Shown here: positions 49,644 to 60,540 of the stretch, piece by piece
Position numbering within the stretch: the stretch's first letter is position 1
Layout: every line of letters begins with the position of its first letter
Assembly (NCBI GenBank): GCA_036785705.1
Contig: JAWUZG010000173.1
Location: 4,511,001-4,575,000 of the forward strand
DNA length: 64,000 nt
Source of the DNA: Acanthornis magna
Taxonomy: Eukaryota > Chordata > Aves > Passeriformes > Acanthizidae
Direction: 5' to 3'
The notes under the pieces: model-generated
Databases searched by the model: none
The model's input: only the letters and a program-made list of their open reading frames with translations
Told to the model about the DNA's origin: nothing
Translations under genes and position numbers: made by a program

Positions 49644-49770
49644 TTATAGAATCACAAAATCAAAGAAAGGTTGTGACTGGAAGGGATCGCTGGAGGCCTT
49701 CTAGTCCACCCTCCCCATTGTGCCCAACTCAGACACTCAGATCTTCATTACTTAGGGAACAGTCATGCCA
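49644..49770 (-). mobile_element. CR1 3' fragment, third of the cluster
   Basis: ATTATAGAATCAC, GACTGGAAGGGATCG and TCTAGTCCACCCTCC are the complement of a CR1 3' end. It faces the preceding two copies tail to tail across about 70 bp. Confidence 0.85.
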
Positions 49771-50199
49771 TGGCTCAACATGAGTGTAACAATTTTTGGG
49801 AAATGTTAGACCATTCTTATCTGAACATACATAAGCATGTATGCTCCACAGTTTAAAAAAAAATGTTGTGTTGCCTTTTTCCATGTAGGTTGATAAAGGC
49901 AAGGGGTGTCTTTATTATGGCCAACAGCTTGAGGTTTCAGTGGCACAGATACATTGTGAAAGACTTGTATTAACTAAGCTAATGATCAATTAAACAAATT
50001 TGAATAGTATGTTAAATGTGCGGCATTGGATTGTCTAGGCAAGAATGCCTAAATCTCAGTAGCTGAATCAGAGACAGGGCTGACAGAGTGAATTTATCTT
50101 TGAGTTAATGCATTTAGTTCACAAATTTCCTGTGTATTTGTTTAGTCTCAAGGATATTCAATGCAATTCCCAGACTGATACATGAATTACTGCAAAAAT

Positions 50200-50930
50200 G
50201 TTTAGAGAGTGTCATGCTTTATGAACCAGACCCCTGGGCTGTTCAGTATGGGTTAAACCAAGGACAGACTGTTTTTCATGACAAAGATATTAAGCTATCT
50301 ATATGAACCCCTGACCATCAAATTACTCACTGTTTGTCATATCATTTTTAATTTACATGGTACAAGGGGCTTAAATGTCAGCATCTCTGTTATAACTTAG
50401 ACTCCAGTGTCTTTAATTAATGTTTCATGTTCATGTTATGGTTATTTAGAATTTGCTGAAAACCCAAGAGTCATAAATTTCTTTTACAGGTCTTTGTGGT
50501 ATGAACTTTAACAAAACAGCTATAAAGAGGTAATAGGAAAGAACAGTACATCACATAAAGTGGAGCAAAGAAAGAAGAAAGGTGGGAATAAACTCCAGAC
50601 AGATTAAAAATTTTAATCTTTTTTAGATTGGCATTTATGATAATTTTATTATTTTTTCAGATGCAGGGATGTAGAAGGTAAATAAGGAAACTGTGCATAA
50701 AAGCTTTTATAGTTTTTTTGTGATGCTTTTTTCTTATCCACACCAGGATTAAATTAATATTTTTTACAAACATTTAATTAACTGAAGCTGAAAGGAGTCC
50801 ATCCACTTGCATGCAATATTCCTGTCTTAATTAACCTGATGTTCTTCGTGAGTGCCTGGACTCCTTTAGTTGGTCACAGAGCCATTAGTATGAATTTAAT
50901 CTTGCAGCTTAAGGTGAGGATGGGAAAATT
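50200..50930. promoter_or_regulatory. Candidate noncoding regulatory region
   Basis: Repeat-poor sequence with several homeodomain-type words, including TTAATTAATG near 50415, ATTTAATTAACTG near 50775 and CTTAATTAACC near 50830. TTGCATGCAATAT near 50810 contains the palindrome TTGCATGCAA. The call rests on motif density only, in a very AT-rich background. Confidence 0.22.
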
Positions 50931-52860
50931 CTGTCTGTTGATTGAATCCATGAATGTGAAGTCACATTGCAGAGCTAGAACAAACATGGAAATCTGAAAA
51001 AGTCAATGAAGCAATATGAATGGTAGTAGAGGACACTCTTAGCTTCCAAATGTGACCATCTTAGTGACACACGTAATGACCACATCTTGCTGTCCTCTGG
51101 ATCACTCTGGTAATCAGTAAAGTTTAAGTGGGAAACTGTAGTAAGGAATAAGCTTATGTTCAATGTGCAGGATGCTATAAATGGACTTAAGAATATGAAA
51201 CAGCTGCTATGAACAGTGTATGTGGAGTAAATTAAAAAACACTACAGTATGACTAAGAAATGTGGTACAAAATGTATAAAAGATCAGAACTGAGTCTGAT
51301 ATATTTTCACACCAGTGAGGAAGATGCTTCTTTGTCAAGTTTTCCTCTAATACACAAAGCAGATATGGAATTATATTTGCAAAAATATGGAGAGGCTTGT
51401 GTCTCCAATTAAACAGCAGAGTGGCTCTGAGCCTTTCTTTTTTTCAAGAATGTGGTAGGTCTCACAATGAATATGTTTGCATATGTGTATTAATGCAGAA
51501 ATATAACAGGAATAAATTGTGTTATGTATTTGTCAAAAACATACATGAACTCTAAAAATTCCTGTGTTGCCTTAAAAAGAAAGATGAAGAAATGCTGCGG
51601 TACCCAGGGTTAACCTTTGGTCAACTTTACGGGAAGGAGCTGAAATAAAAGAACAGACTGAACAAAAAAAGAATGTTATCCTGGCTATAGAGAGCCATTA
51701 TCTACCAACATGATTGTGATTTTTCAGTGTCTTCAAGAACACCCAGAATACACAAAGCTGTCTGAAGAATGAGCAGCACTGCCCTGTTCTTATCATCTCT
51801 GTTCATCCTCTCAAAGGCTGAGAAACTAGCTTTATCCTACTTTGCATGCTTAACTGCAAATACAGATATGTGTGAAATATTACAGTTGTGTAAACAAGGT
51901 CTTTTGTGGATGTTATGCTGAAATTAAACATTCTTGTCATAACCTAAATGATGAAATCTAGTATGATAAAACACAGCAGTCAAGAAAATTCTCTGAGCTC
52001 GTGACTTTTTCTACAAAAACGTGACAAGCAGAAATCTGTATTCAGAAGGAGACTCATTCTTGCTCCCCTAGTTCTGGGGGGGAAAAAAAAAGCAACTGAC
52101 CATAGGTATTGCAGATTTTACCTGGATCTGATGCTAAGTTCTGACTAGGTGAGTGAACTTGCAGACTATATACAGATCCATATCACTGTTATTTTCAAAT
52201 CCACACCTTGTTTTTTTAATACACTGAGACCACCACCACCACTGGTTGTGCAGCCCAAAGTACTGTAATTCTAAACAGAACTGACTTGCTTGCTGGGGCT
52301 TGCTGCCTCTCAGCTGAAGTGATTTCCTCAATCTACAAAGATTTTGGGAAATCTTTCTTATTTTCTGGCTCAAATTATATGGTGAATATCCTACTGTGAA
52401 TTGCTTTTATCACCCATGCAAATATTTTGGTCAAGTTCAAGTCAGTGAAAAATGAGATTGTTCAGTTATCTCCTTTCTTGTTCTAGTCAACTACAAAAGC
52501 CTCCAGCTTTCCTTCTGTTGACTTTCCTGCCAACAGGTTCCACTAATTTCCCATTTTTTACACTCAACTTGACAAAACCCCCAGTGCTCCTATTAACCAT
52601 GTTTCTTCATGTAACAAACCTAAAATATTCTCCAGGCTCCTTTGGATGAAGAGACAGTCATGATGGAATATTCATTTATAAGAATGAGTGCTCAGTAGTG
52701 AGACTCACTGCCTAGTCAAAATTTGGAGAGTGAAGGAAATGAGAAAAAAAAAAAAACCTAAATCAGGAGAGTGGCTGGGGAGGAAAAAGATGCCATTTAA
52801 AATCAAAAGAAAACCCCATACTCTCTCCCCAACAACTGAAATTCCAATCTTGATATAAGT

Positions 52861-52877
52861 GGGGGGGGGGGGGGGGG
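52861..52877 (+). repeat. Pure poly(G), 17 bp, with a purine-rich flank
   Basis: Seventeen G in a row, followed by a G/A-only stretch to about 52890. Homopolymeric G this long is rare and can form quadruplex or triplex structures. It may also be a site of sequencing length error. Confidence 0.9.
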
Positions 52878-53169
52878 AAGAGAAGAAAAATAAGAGAAGA
52901 ATAAAGGATTTCTTTTATTCTCTTCAGAATACTTCAGTAGCAAAGCATTTTCAGAGACTGCTACCATGCCTCAAGGGATTGAAAATGCCTTCTGTCATCA
53001 TTCCCATCCATTGAAATGTACATTAGACACTACAGAGAGAAAACTGGGGCAAGGAAAAAATGAAACAAAACAAAACCAAAGCAAAGCCCATCAAAGAAAG
53101 GGCTCGTATTTTTCTGGAGTTCAAAGGCATGGTGTGTCCCTAAAACAAACCAATTTTCTCTCCCTACAT

Positions 53170-53211
53170 ACATCACACGCACACACACTTGAACACACAC
53201 ACTCACACAGG
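53170..53211 (+). repeat. Interrupted (CA)n tract
   Basis: CACACGCACACACAC, a TTGA break and further CACACA units, then CTCACACAG. It is imperfect and therefore probably old. Confidence 0.75.
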
Positions 53212-53289
53212 CTTCTGGTCTCGTTGTAGGCATCCACTTTCTGAATAACCATTTCTGTAAGTAAACAAGCTGCTCCGACGGCAGCATAA

Positions 53290-53650
53290 AATGAGCTTAA
53301 TAACAACTGAGATCAAAATGAGCCAAGATAGTAGGGGATAATAGTGGGGGATCATTCCTAAGACTGTTTGCCCCTGAAGGGAGAATTATTATTATGACCT
53401 TGTACCACCGAGCGGGCATGTGCTCCTAGCTGGATCAAATGTAGGCCTTGGCAAAGCTCTCTGCCTGGGAATGTGGTTGCTGTGTCTAGTTTTTAACGCT
53501 ACTGGAAGTGTTGCTATGGGCACTGAGGCACAGGAGCCAAATACAGGGGAAGGGAAATAATGAAAAATGCTGATTAGGAGCTCAGAGAAAGGAATGGAAC
53601 ATTTGTGCTCAACAATAAAATGTAATGCTCTGTTAATCTGTTTCTTGGCT
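53290..53650. promoter_or_regulatory. Candidate conserved noncoding element
   Basis: Complex, repeat-free sequence with CpG words (CACCGAGCGGGC near 53406), GAGCTTAATAAC, and paired GATTAGGAGC and CTGTTAATCTG words. No exon structure is visible. It is a weak inference. Confidence 0.25.
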
Positions 53651-54287
53651 GTCTGTACTCCATAGGATTTTTAACATAATTTTTGTATATTACTATATAG
53701 TTTATTTAATACACTTTTACTCTATGGGATATTTAATATCCTTCTTTATTCCCTGTTAAGCTACCTACACATCCCTTCTCAAAAAACCTGCAATCTTTTC
53801 TAATGCAGCTAGATTGAGTCTAGTGTGCACTCATGCTCTAGGATATATAAAGCAAAATCCCATGCTGACTGCTCAAGAGAACAGATATTAATTAGCGCTC
53901 TCAGATATGCTACAGTCTGAAGAAATTGTTTCCTTCCATGAGAGCTTCCTTTTACTTATCACCCTAGTATGGTTTACCCTTTTCCCACTGATTAATGACA
54001 GTCCATACTTAACATTGCATTCTCAGTATGTCCACTGCATTGTCAGGACAAACAAGCAAACAAAGATGAAGCTTTCTGGTCTCCAACATATTCTGTTTAG
54101 CCAATTGTGATATTGGCCCATTGTTTCTCCTTCCCAGATTTCTGATACTTAAAATACCAGAGCCATAATGACATGAAAAGTTGCCAAACCTACAGTTTAA
54201 TTGTTCAAAGAGCAGGTGTCTCTTGAAGCTGGGTATCTTCTTTTTAATCAAAAGTAATATGCACTTACCACAATATTATGGTGTCGT

Positions 54288-54870
54288 TATCAGAGAACTA
54301 CAGAATCCCAAAATTGTTTGGGTTACATTGGGTTGTATTACAATGGTTCCTAAATCACCAACCTCCTGCCATGGTCAGAGACACCTTCCACTATCTCAGC
54401 TTGCTCCAAGCCCTGGCCAGCCCAGCCTTGAACAGTTCCAGGGATGGGGACCCCACAGCTTGTCTGGGAAACCTGTTCCAGTGCCTCACCACCCTCACTG
54501 CAAAAAATTTCTGCCTGATACCTAATTTAAACCTACACTCTGTCAGTTTGAATCCATTCCACCTTGTTCTATCACTCCAAGCCCTCTTCCAAAGTGCCTC
54601 TCCAGTTCTCTTGGAGGCCCTTTGGGTGTCTAAGGTGTCCAAGGTCTGTCTGGAGCCTTCTCTTCTCCAGATGAGCACCCCCAACTCTCTCAGCCTGGCT
54701 CCATAGCACAGGTGCTCCTGTGCCCTCCAAGCATCTTCGTGGCCTCCATCTTTGTGAGACATTCCAACAGTTCCACATCCTTCTTGGTGATCAAGAGCTG
54801 GACGGAGCACCTGCAGATGGAGTCTCACAGATGCAAAGTAGAAGGAAGAATCAGCTCCTGTGACCCAGAA
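54288..54870 (-). mobile_element. CR1 copy with readable ORF2 C-terminal remnant
   Basis: About 580 bp. The left end has CTACAGAATCCCAAAATTG, CTGCCATGGTCAGAG, TTCCAGGGATGGGGAC, CTGGGAAACCTGTTCC and AGTGCCTCACCACCCTC, the complement of a CR1 3' end. A 190-codon minus-strand frame (54391-54963) is open through it. Its C-terminal half keeps the CR1 ORF2 signature: RWNGFKL, then RVVRHWNRFPRQAV and SPSLELFK. The N-terminal part of that frame does not match and runs out of the element, so this is a remnant, not a host gene. Confidence 0.9.
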
Positions 54871-56239
54871 AATTTTAAGCTGTGCCAGAGTAAACTTGGT
54901 GTCTGTAAGTTTGTTTTTCTTGCAGCATATTTGGTCTGTTAGCCTTCTGTGAGCAGAGTCCAAACCATTATGCTACAAAAATGTAGCGTTAAAAATAAAT
55001 GTTGGGGTTTTTCTCATCAAACTCATCTCAAGCTAGAGCACAATGATACTATAGCAGGGTCATCCAAACTGAGTGTCTGCCCAGAGATTATAAATAACTA
55101 GAGTATTATTACTTGATGTATATAAACACACACACATCCACCATGGTACATATGTACATATGTATATAAGATGAAAAGACAACACAGCGTGGTAAAACTT
55201 ACTAAATTTATTAAAGTAAATGGACAAAGTTCTTACTCCAGCTTTAGCAAAATATGAATGCCAGTACAATGTGAGTTAACAGTAAAGAGGGAAAAACTAA
55301 TGATAACAGATGGTTTTATCCTTCTCTATGTTATTAGGAATGGAAGGAACTTCACTTCTTGTTCAGTAGTGTTTCATATTAAACTAAGCAATCTTGGGAA
55401 GTAAAGTTAGATGTGTGACAGTTTTAGGTAAAATTCTCCTGATATTTCTTCTACTCAATGTGTTTTATCATAACCTGCTGAATTTAATGGAGCCAGAGAT
55501 CCATTATCCCACAGACCTGTGAGTTTCTTGTGCTTCTCCAGAGCTGAAGATCTTGTCCAGTGGCATTTTTCACCTGCATAAATTATACTGGAAAAAATAT
55601 ACTCTGAAATTACAGCAGAATCATAATTTTGGAATTTAAAAAAAAGCAGGGAAAGGCAAATCAGAAGAAGCAGGTGGAGGAAGAAGAGCCTGGGAACAGG
55701 CAGACAGAAGGAAACCACTATCATTGTTCTGAGCAGATGCATGCATGTGGGAACTGAAATAATACCCTGTTTAGCTAATCTGGCTTTGGAAACACACAGC
55801 GCTGTAGATTAGGCATGAAGAGCCTGATACTTTTCCAAAGGAACATGACTGTTTTAGCTGTTCAGCATGCACAGGGCCATACTGAGAACATTTAAAACTT
55901 TTTCCTCCTCAAAAGCTTAGCCAGCCTCCCTCCACACCCACCCTGACCATTGAAGGGAGAGAGGGGAAAGGAGAGAGGGGAAGGCAATGCCATTTGATGC
56001 CACTGTCAGGTGATACCGATCTAATCTCCCTGCTCAGAGCTCTTGATTTGATTTAGGATAGCAGTTGTTAAGAGCAGAAGGAGCTGCTGGCACAAATGGC
56101 AGCCCTCTCAGCCAGCCACACTTTCTAACCGTCCTGAATATTAAAAAAAAAAAAAAAAAGGAGAGGGGAAAGAGAGGCTGAGGAAGAGAGAGACTCAAAG
56201 AACAAGCCTACAAAGAGCAGTGGCTGCAGCTCACTCAGA

Positions 56240-56450
56240 GGAATTCCATTAAATGAACTCATCCGTCATCTTGCCTTTTATTGATGAGTGGCATTGCTTG
56301 GCGGCAAGTGACATGGCAGAACAAATAGCATCGGAGCCCTGGCTTCCTCTTCCATTGCACACAGAGACACACAGGCCCCAAAACAATGAGTCATTACTTA
56401 TTACATCCATTATTAACTCAGCTCAGGCTCATTAGGCATGGAAATTGAGG
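56240..56450. promoter_or_regulatory. Candidate conserved noncoding element
   Basis: Unique sequence with a SOX-like AACAATG (56382-56388) overlapping a perfect AP-1 word TGAGTCA (56387-56393), then ATTACTTATTACATCC and CTCATTAGGC homeodomain-like words. It is preceded by CpG-containing TTGGCGGCAAG. Regulatory function is inferred only. Confidence 0.3.
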
Positions 56451-57300
56451 AGGAAAAAGGGAAAAAAGACCAAACCAGGAGTTAAGTAGCATCAAGTACC
56501 CACAGATTTAGGGAAAGGGTGTGGTAAGAGGGGGAGGGAGATGGGCAGTTAAAATCTGCTACTCAACATTTGTGACACTGTCAAATCCTAAGGGTGGTGG
56601 GTAGTTGATCATATGTTTTCCTTTTTCTGACATGATTGCATTGAGGACTGTGCTTTAAAGCAACAAGGCCAAAAGAACAGGAATATAAGAACTACATCAT
56701 TAACTACTGCTAGACCTTCAGAATAAAGTTTATCAAGAATGATATGGTTTTATTAGGGGAATCTCAGGTGGACACAATAAAAAAAAAAAAAAGATAAATG
56801 GCGCTACTAGAATAACCAACCAAGTCAAAAGTAAACATTTTTTTGGTGAGGAGAGTGAAATGGAATTCCTGTGTGTCTTCCTGTCTGTGGCATTGGATTA
56901 ATTTCACTGAAGGTTGGTTTTCTAAGAGTTAGACACCTAGACTAAAAAAGTGCCATGTACAAATTTACAGTCAAGAGAGAGAAATAATTTTGTTGCTGGA
57001 TGACTTGCCCAATCCTAAAAAAAAAAAAAAAAGGCATTTAAAACAGTTTAAGTTAACTGCTATGTGGAGATCTTGATATCTCTCTTTTTGCCATCAAGGA
57101 TGCCAAGATGACCAGTTTTAATGGAGCATATAATTTGTAGACAGCTAAAGTTAAATGAGATGAGCTGGGTTGTTGTCATCTTAGCTCATACCCAACTATG
57201 ATGGCAACTGTTTTCTGGATCTGTATGTAAACAAGAATTTTTGCCACTTCCTTGACCACTCTGATCTAGCAAAAAAACCTGAAATCTGTCCATTCACATT

Positions 57301-57332
57301 AAAATAAATAAATAAATAAATAAATAAATATT
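57301..57332 (+). repeat. (AAAT)n tetranucleotide repeat
   Basis: About seven tandem AAAT units. No retrotransposon body was recognised beside it. Confidence 0.9.
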
Positions 57333-59379
57333 AGAACATTTAGGAAAAAATATGTTAGCCAAAGGAGGACTGATTGAATACAGATAAAACTAAAATGGGA
57401 TTGAGTGGGTCTGAAAAAAAGTAAGAGGTATATGGACGCACTCAAATAAAATGAGACAACAGTGAAACAATTTCAGTTAAAGCAAGGCTGTCTGAATTGT
57501 TTTAGTCACTCATTCAGGTAAAAGGAAAATTATTCCAAATGTCTGCACCAGGTTCAATCCGCTTCAAGTTTCAAATTTTCTTCCACAAGTTTATTTATTC
57601 TTCTTGGCTGGATTTCACCCTTTCTTTGTCTGTGCCCCTTGGCTTAAGGATGAGATAAAAGAAAAGAGATTGCTGTGGTATTGAGAAAGACCATTGATAT
57701 TTCAAAGATTAGTCAAAGTCAGGGGGGAAGTCTTGAAAATTCTCAAGGGAGTCCCGTCTGCCTGTGAAACAAATGGAGACTGATGGCAGTCCAGGTGGTC
57801 CTCACCTCTGTGCACAGACTTAAAGGTGGACTTTGAAACCTCTGTTGTACTTCCTCAAATTATTTGCCACGAGACAGTACTTAAGATTCACATTGTGAAT
57901 GAAACGAAAGCAAATTAAATTACTACTTGGAGTAAGAGGCTATATTTTCAATACAATAAACAGAATTAGCTAATCACTTGGATTTCTTGAGCCAGATATT
58001 ACCAAACCAGCTGATTTCTTTTGTTGCACCAAAAAGACTTGCTGTGTGTTACCCCTCGTAACTCCTGGCTTACACCTGCAGAAACAGGAGGTGGATACCT
58101 TAAGATTTTGCACATTTGTCTCCTCTAGAGGTTTGCTGGGAACAGGCAGTGGTGGGGAGTAGAGCAAGATTCCTTCCAAGTTCATGTTGGCAAGAACATG
58201 TATATTAAAGGCTGTTCTTCTGCTAATTAATTCTGAAAAGAAGCACAGAAGAAAGTTGTGGTGCTTAACAGCTGCCCTAAATATCTTAGTGTCGAGGTTG
58301 GTTAGCACATGCCACTGATCAGATTCTTTCAGCTCGGATGGATAAGTTGCAGTTATCTTGTGCAAGAGTTAACAGAACTGCAAATAAAATTAAAAACAAG
58401 GAAATAGGTCCTTCTTAATACAGCAATTCAGCTGATGTTTCTCTGTATTTTTCCATTACTCTATAGAAGCATTTTACAAGCTTTCAGTGTTATTTTAAAA
58501 ACTTAATTTATTAAACAGAATGGAAAGCATCTGACCCATTTTCATGTCTTTTTCTTCTCATTTCAACATTTCCTGCTCTCTGTGAAAAATAAGTCAAATA
58601 ATGGAAAGTATAAGAAATCAAAGTTTCAGGGATAGGAGATATATCTTTATTAGTCCTGTGGCATTGTGATGGGTCTCATTCACACACACAACAAATAGAT
58701 GATTCTTATATCAATAAATATTTTAAATAACTATCTGTAATATATGTGTGCTATAATAAAAAAAAATACTTTTAATCTCAGAACACACCATTTCTTAGAA
58801 ATATTCTTTCAGAGAAGAGAAAATAAAGAGATTAATTGCACCAAATGATGCCTACATGTAATTTTGGCCAAATGTCCCCCTTTACTCTGCCTTTTGAGGT
58901 TCAGAAAGGAAAACATACAAGTCGTACCATGGGTTTGATTTTGTGGCAAGCATAAAAGTAGATGAAATCAACTGTAGTATTTTGCCAATGCCTCAGAATG
59001 TGTTAAAAAGCAAAAAAAGAAAAATAGATACATTCACATGGTTTATTTTTCTCCAATTAATTCTGAGGCATCTGCTTTGAACATTAAAAAGCATTCTCTT
59101 TGTAAATAGATAGCTATTAAAAAGAAAAATTATGGATAGTCTTGGCAAGCTATCTACCTTCCAAAAATCTATGAGACTTGCATGAGTTCATTTAGAAGCT
59201 CAGGAGCTTCGGATCTCTTCAAGGGAACGAGTTTCTCTGGATGTTCAGGCAATATCTCTGACACTACTCCCATTTGCCACCTCTGGAACCTACTGTGGGA
59301 AATCATTGCTCATAACTTGCAGCACCACAGCACAATCCACAGGAGCCTTATGTGGTTGCTCTGAATGCTCATCCTCTCT

Positions 59380-60090
59380 CATTCAGAGCACTTTGTCTCT
59401 GAGGATACAGTCTTGCAATGAGCTTTAATTATTCATCAGCTTTCCCTTCAGCTGAGTCTGTTCCAGGGCCAGGCCTAGGGGTGGGAATCATTTCACCTTT
59501 TGTGAAGTGGCTGTAGAGTAGAAATGTAAGGGAGTCCATACTCTCTTTTCATTAATAAAGAGAAATAGGAACATTTAGGACACAATTCGATGACCCATTT
59601 TTTGACTTGCACCTTGGATTAGATGAATTGTGCCTTAAACGTGCTTGATTCTTCATCGATTACAGGGACTCAAGTGACTGCCTCAGATGTCAACAGCTAC
59701 GTTTGGGCAGATGAATCTCACCCAGGAGGTTTACATTTTATTTAATGACTTTGCATTAAGGCACCAGAGACAAGGCACACGAGAAAACGCCAACGAGGAA
59801 TGATCATCCCCCTCTGCTTGTGGCACAGTGATGTTTTGAGCTAATGTTTTGCAACTGTTGTTCATCGCTTCCTTCTTTGCAGTGTCTGCAGCAGTGTGGG
59901 GCTGGAGGTGTCTCATCAGCTTGTCTCAATTCTACCCACAGCTGTGAAGCCGGAGAAATCCTAATTTGGTACAATATGCCAGCCGCCGAGGTTAGCTCAG
60001 CAGCAGCAGCAGCTAAAAGACAGATGTAAAATCAGTAGCTGATGATTTTACATCAGATGAGTGAATGTAAAACCAATGAGAAGTTTTAAA
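59380..60090. promoter_or_regulatory. Candidate conserved noncoding element, strongest long block
   Basis: About 700 bp of complex unique sequence. It contains TTTAATTATTCAT (59424-59436), CTTTGCATTAAG (59749-59760), an E-box CAGCTG (59939-59944), several CpG words, a short (GCA)n run (59999-60012) and a perfect hairpin at 60023-60054. A strong acceptor-like tract CCTTCTTTGCAG ends at 59882, and a frame stays open from there to a stop at 60029, so a terminal exon is a less likely alternative. Enhancer function is inferred. Confidence 0.35.
60023..60054 (+). repeat. Perfect 12-bp inverted repeat
   Basis: GATGTAAAATCA (60023-60034) and TGATTTTACATC (60043-60054) are exact complements around the 8-nt loop GTAGCTGA. 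A third related word, GAATGTAAAACC, follows at about 60063. It could be a cruciform, an RNA hairpin, or two inverted binding sites. Confidence 0.9.
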
Positions 60091-60512
60091 ATGGGGAATG
60101 GCTTAAATTTAACAAGGGAAATTAAGTCAATGTTTGTTTTAGCAAATGGAAAGGTTTTCCCTCTCCCAGGCTAAGACTATGATTAGCAGAGCACTGGAAA
60201 TTAAGGACATTTTAACAGAATTTTCTGCTAAACATGTTTTTTTGATGTCAAAAGCACACCTTACACCTCTCTGAATGTTCACTGAATCCAACAGTCCAGA
60301 ATATTATAGAAAAAAAAAATACAATTGAGTTGAAAATTGTGTTACATAATGGTAAGGCAATGGACAGAAATGGAGAAAACAAAGTCTTTTCCAAAGAGAA
60401 TGCCTTTTTTTTTTTTTTTTTCTGAATTTTAATTTTTAGTCATTTAAATATATCTTTATTTGTTAAAAAATACATCTTTTTCCTCAAATTTCCTCAAAAT
60501 TTAATTATTTCT

Positions 60513-60540
60513 TCCCCCCCCCCCTTTTTTTTTTTTTTTT
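60513..60540 (+). repeat. Poly(C)-poly(T) junction
   Basis: About 12 C followed by about 16 T, pure pyrimidine on the plus strand. The sequence on to about 60665 is then purine-rich on the same strand (many AAGAAG and AAAAG words), so the two halves are partly complementary. Confidence 0.85.

Larger units (their letters stand above)
49771..54287. other. Gene-free, repeat-poor DNA
   Basis: No gene recognised. The candidate regulatory blocks at 50200-50930 and 53290-53650, the G run at 52861-52877 and CA-rich sequence at 53170-53211 are the only features that I can name. Confidence 0.5.

Noticed and set aside
57540..57570. GGTTCAATCC word resembling a tRNA T-loop
   Set aside because: No acceptor stem, D-arm or A box at the right distance. 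A chance match.
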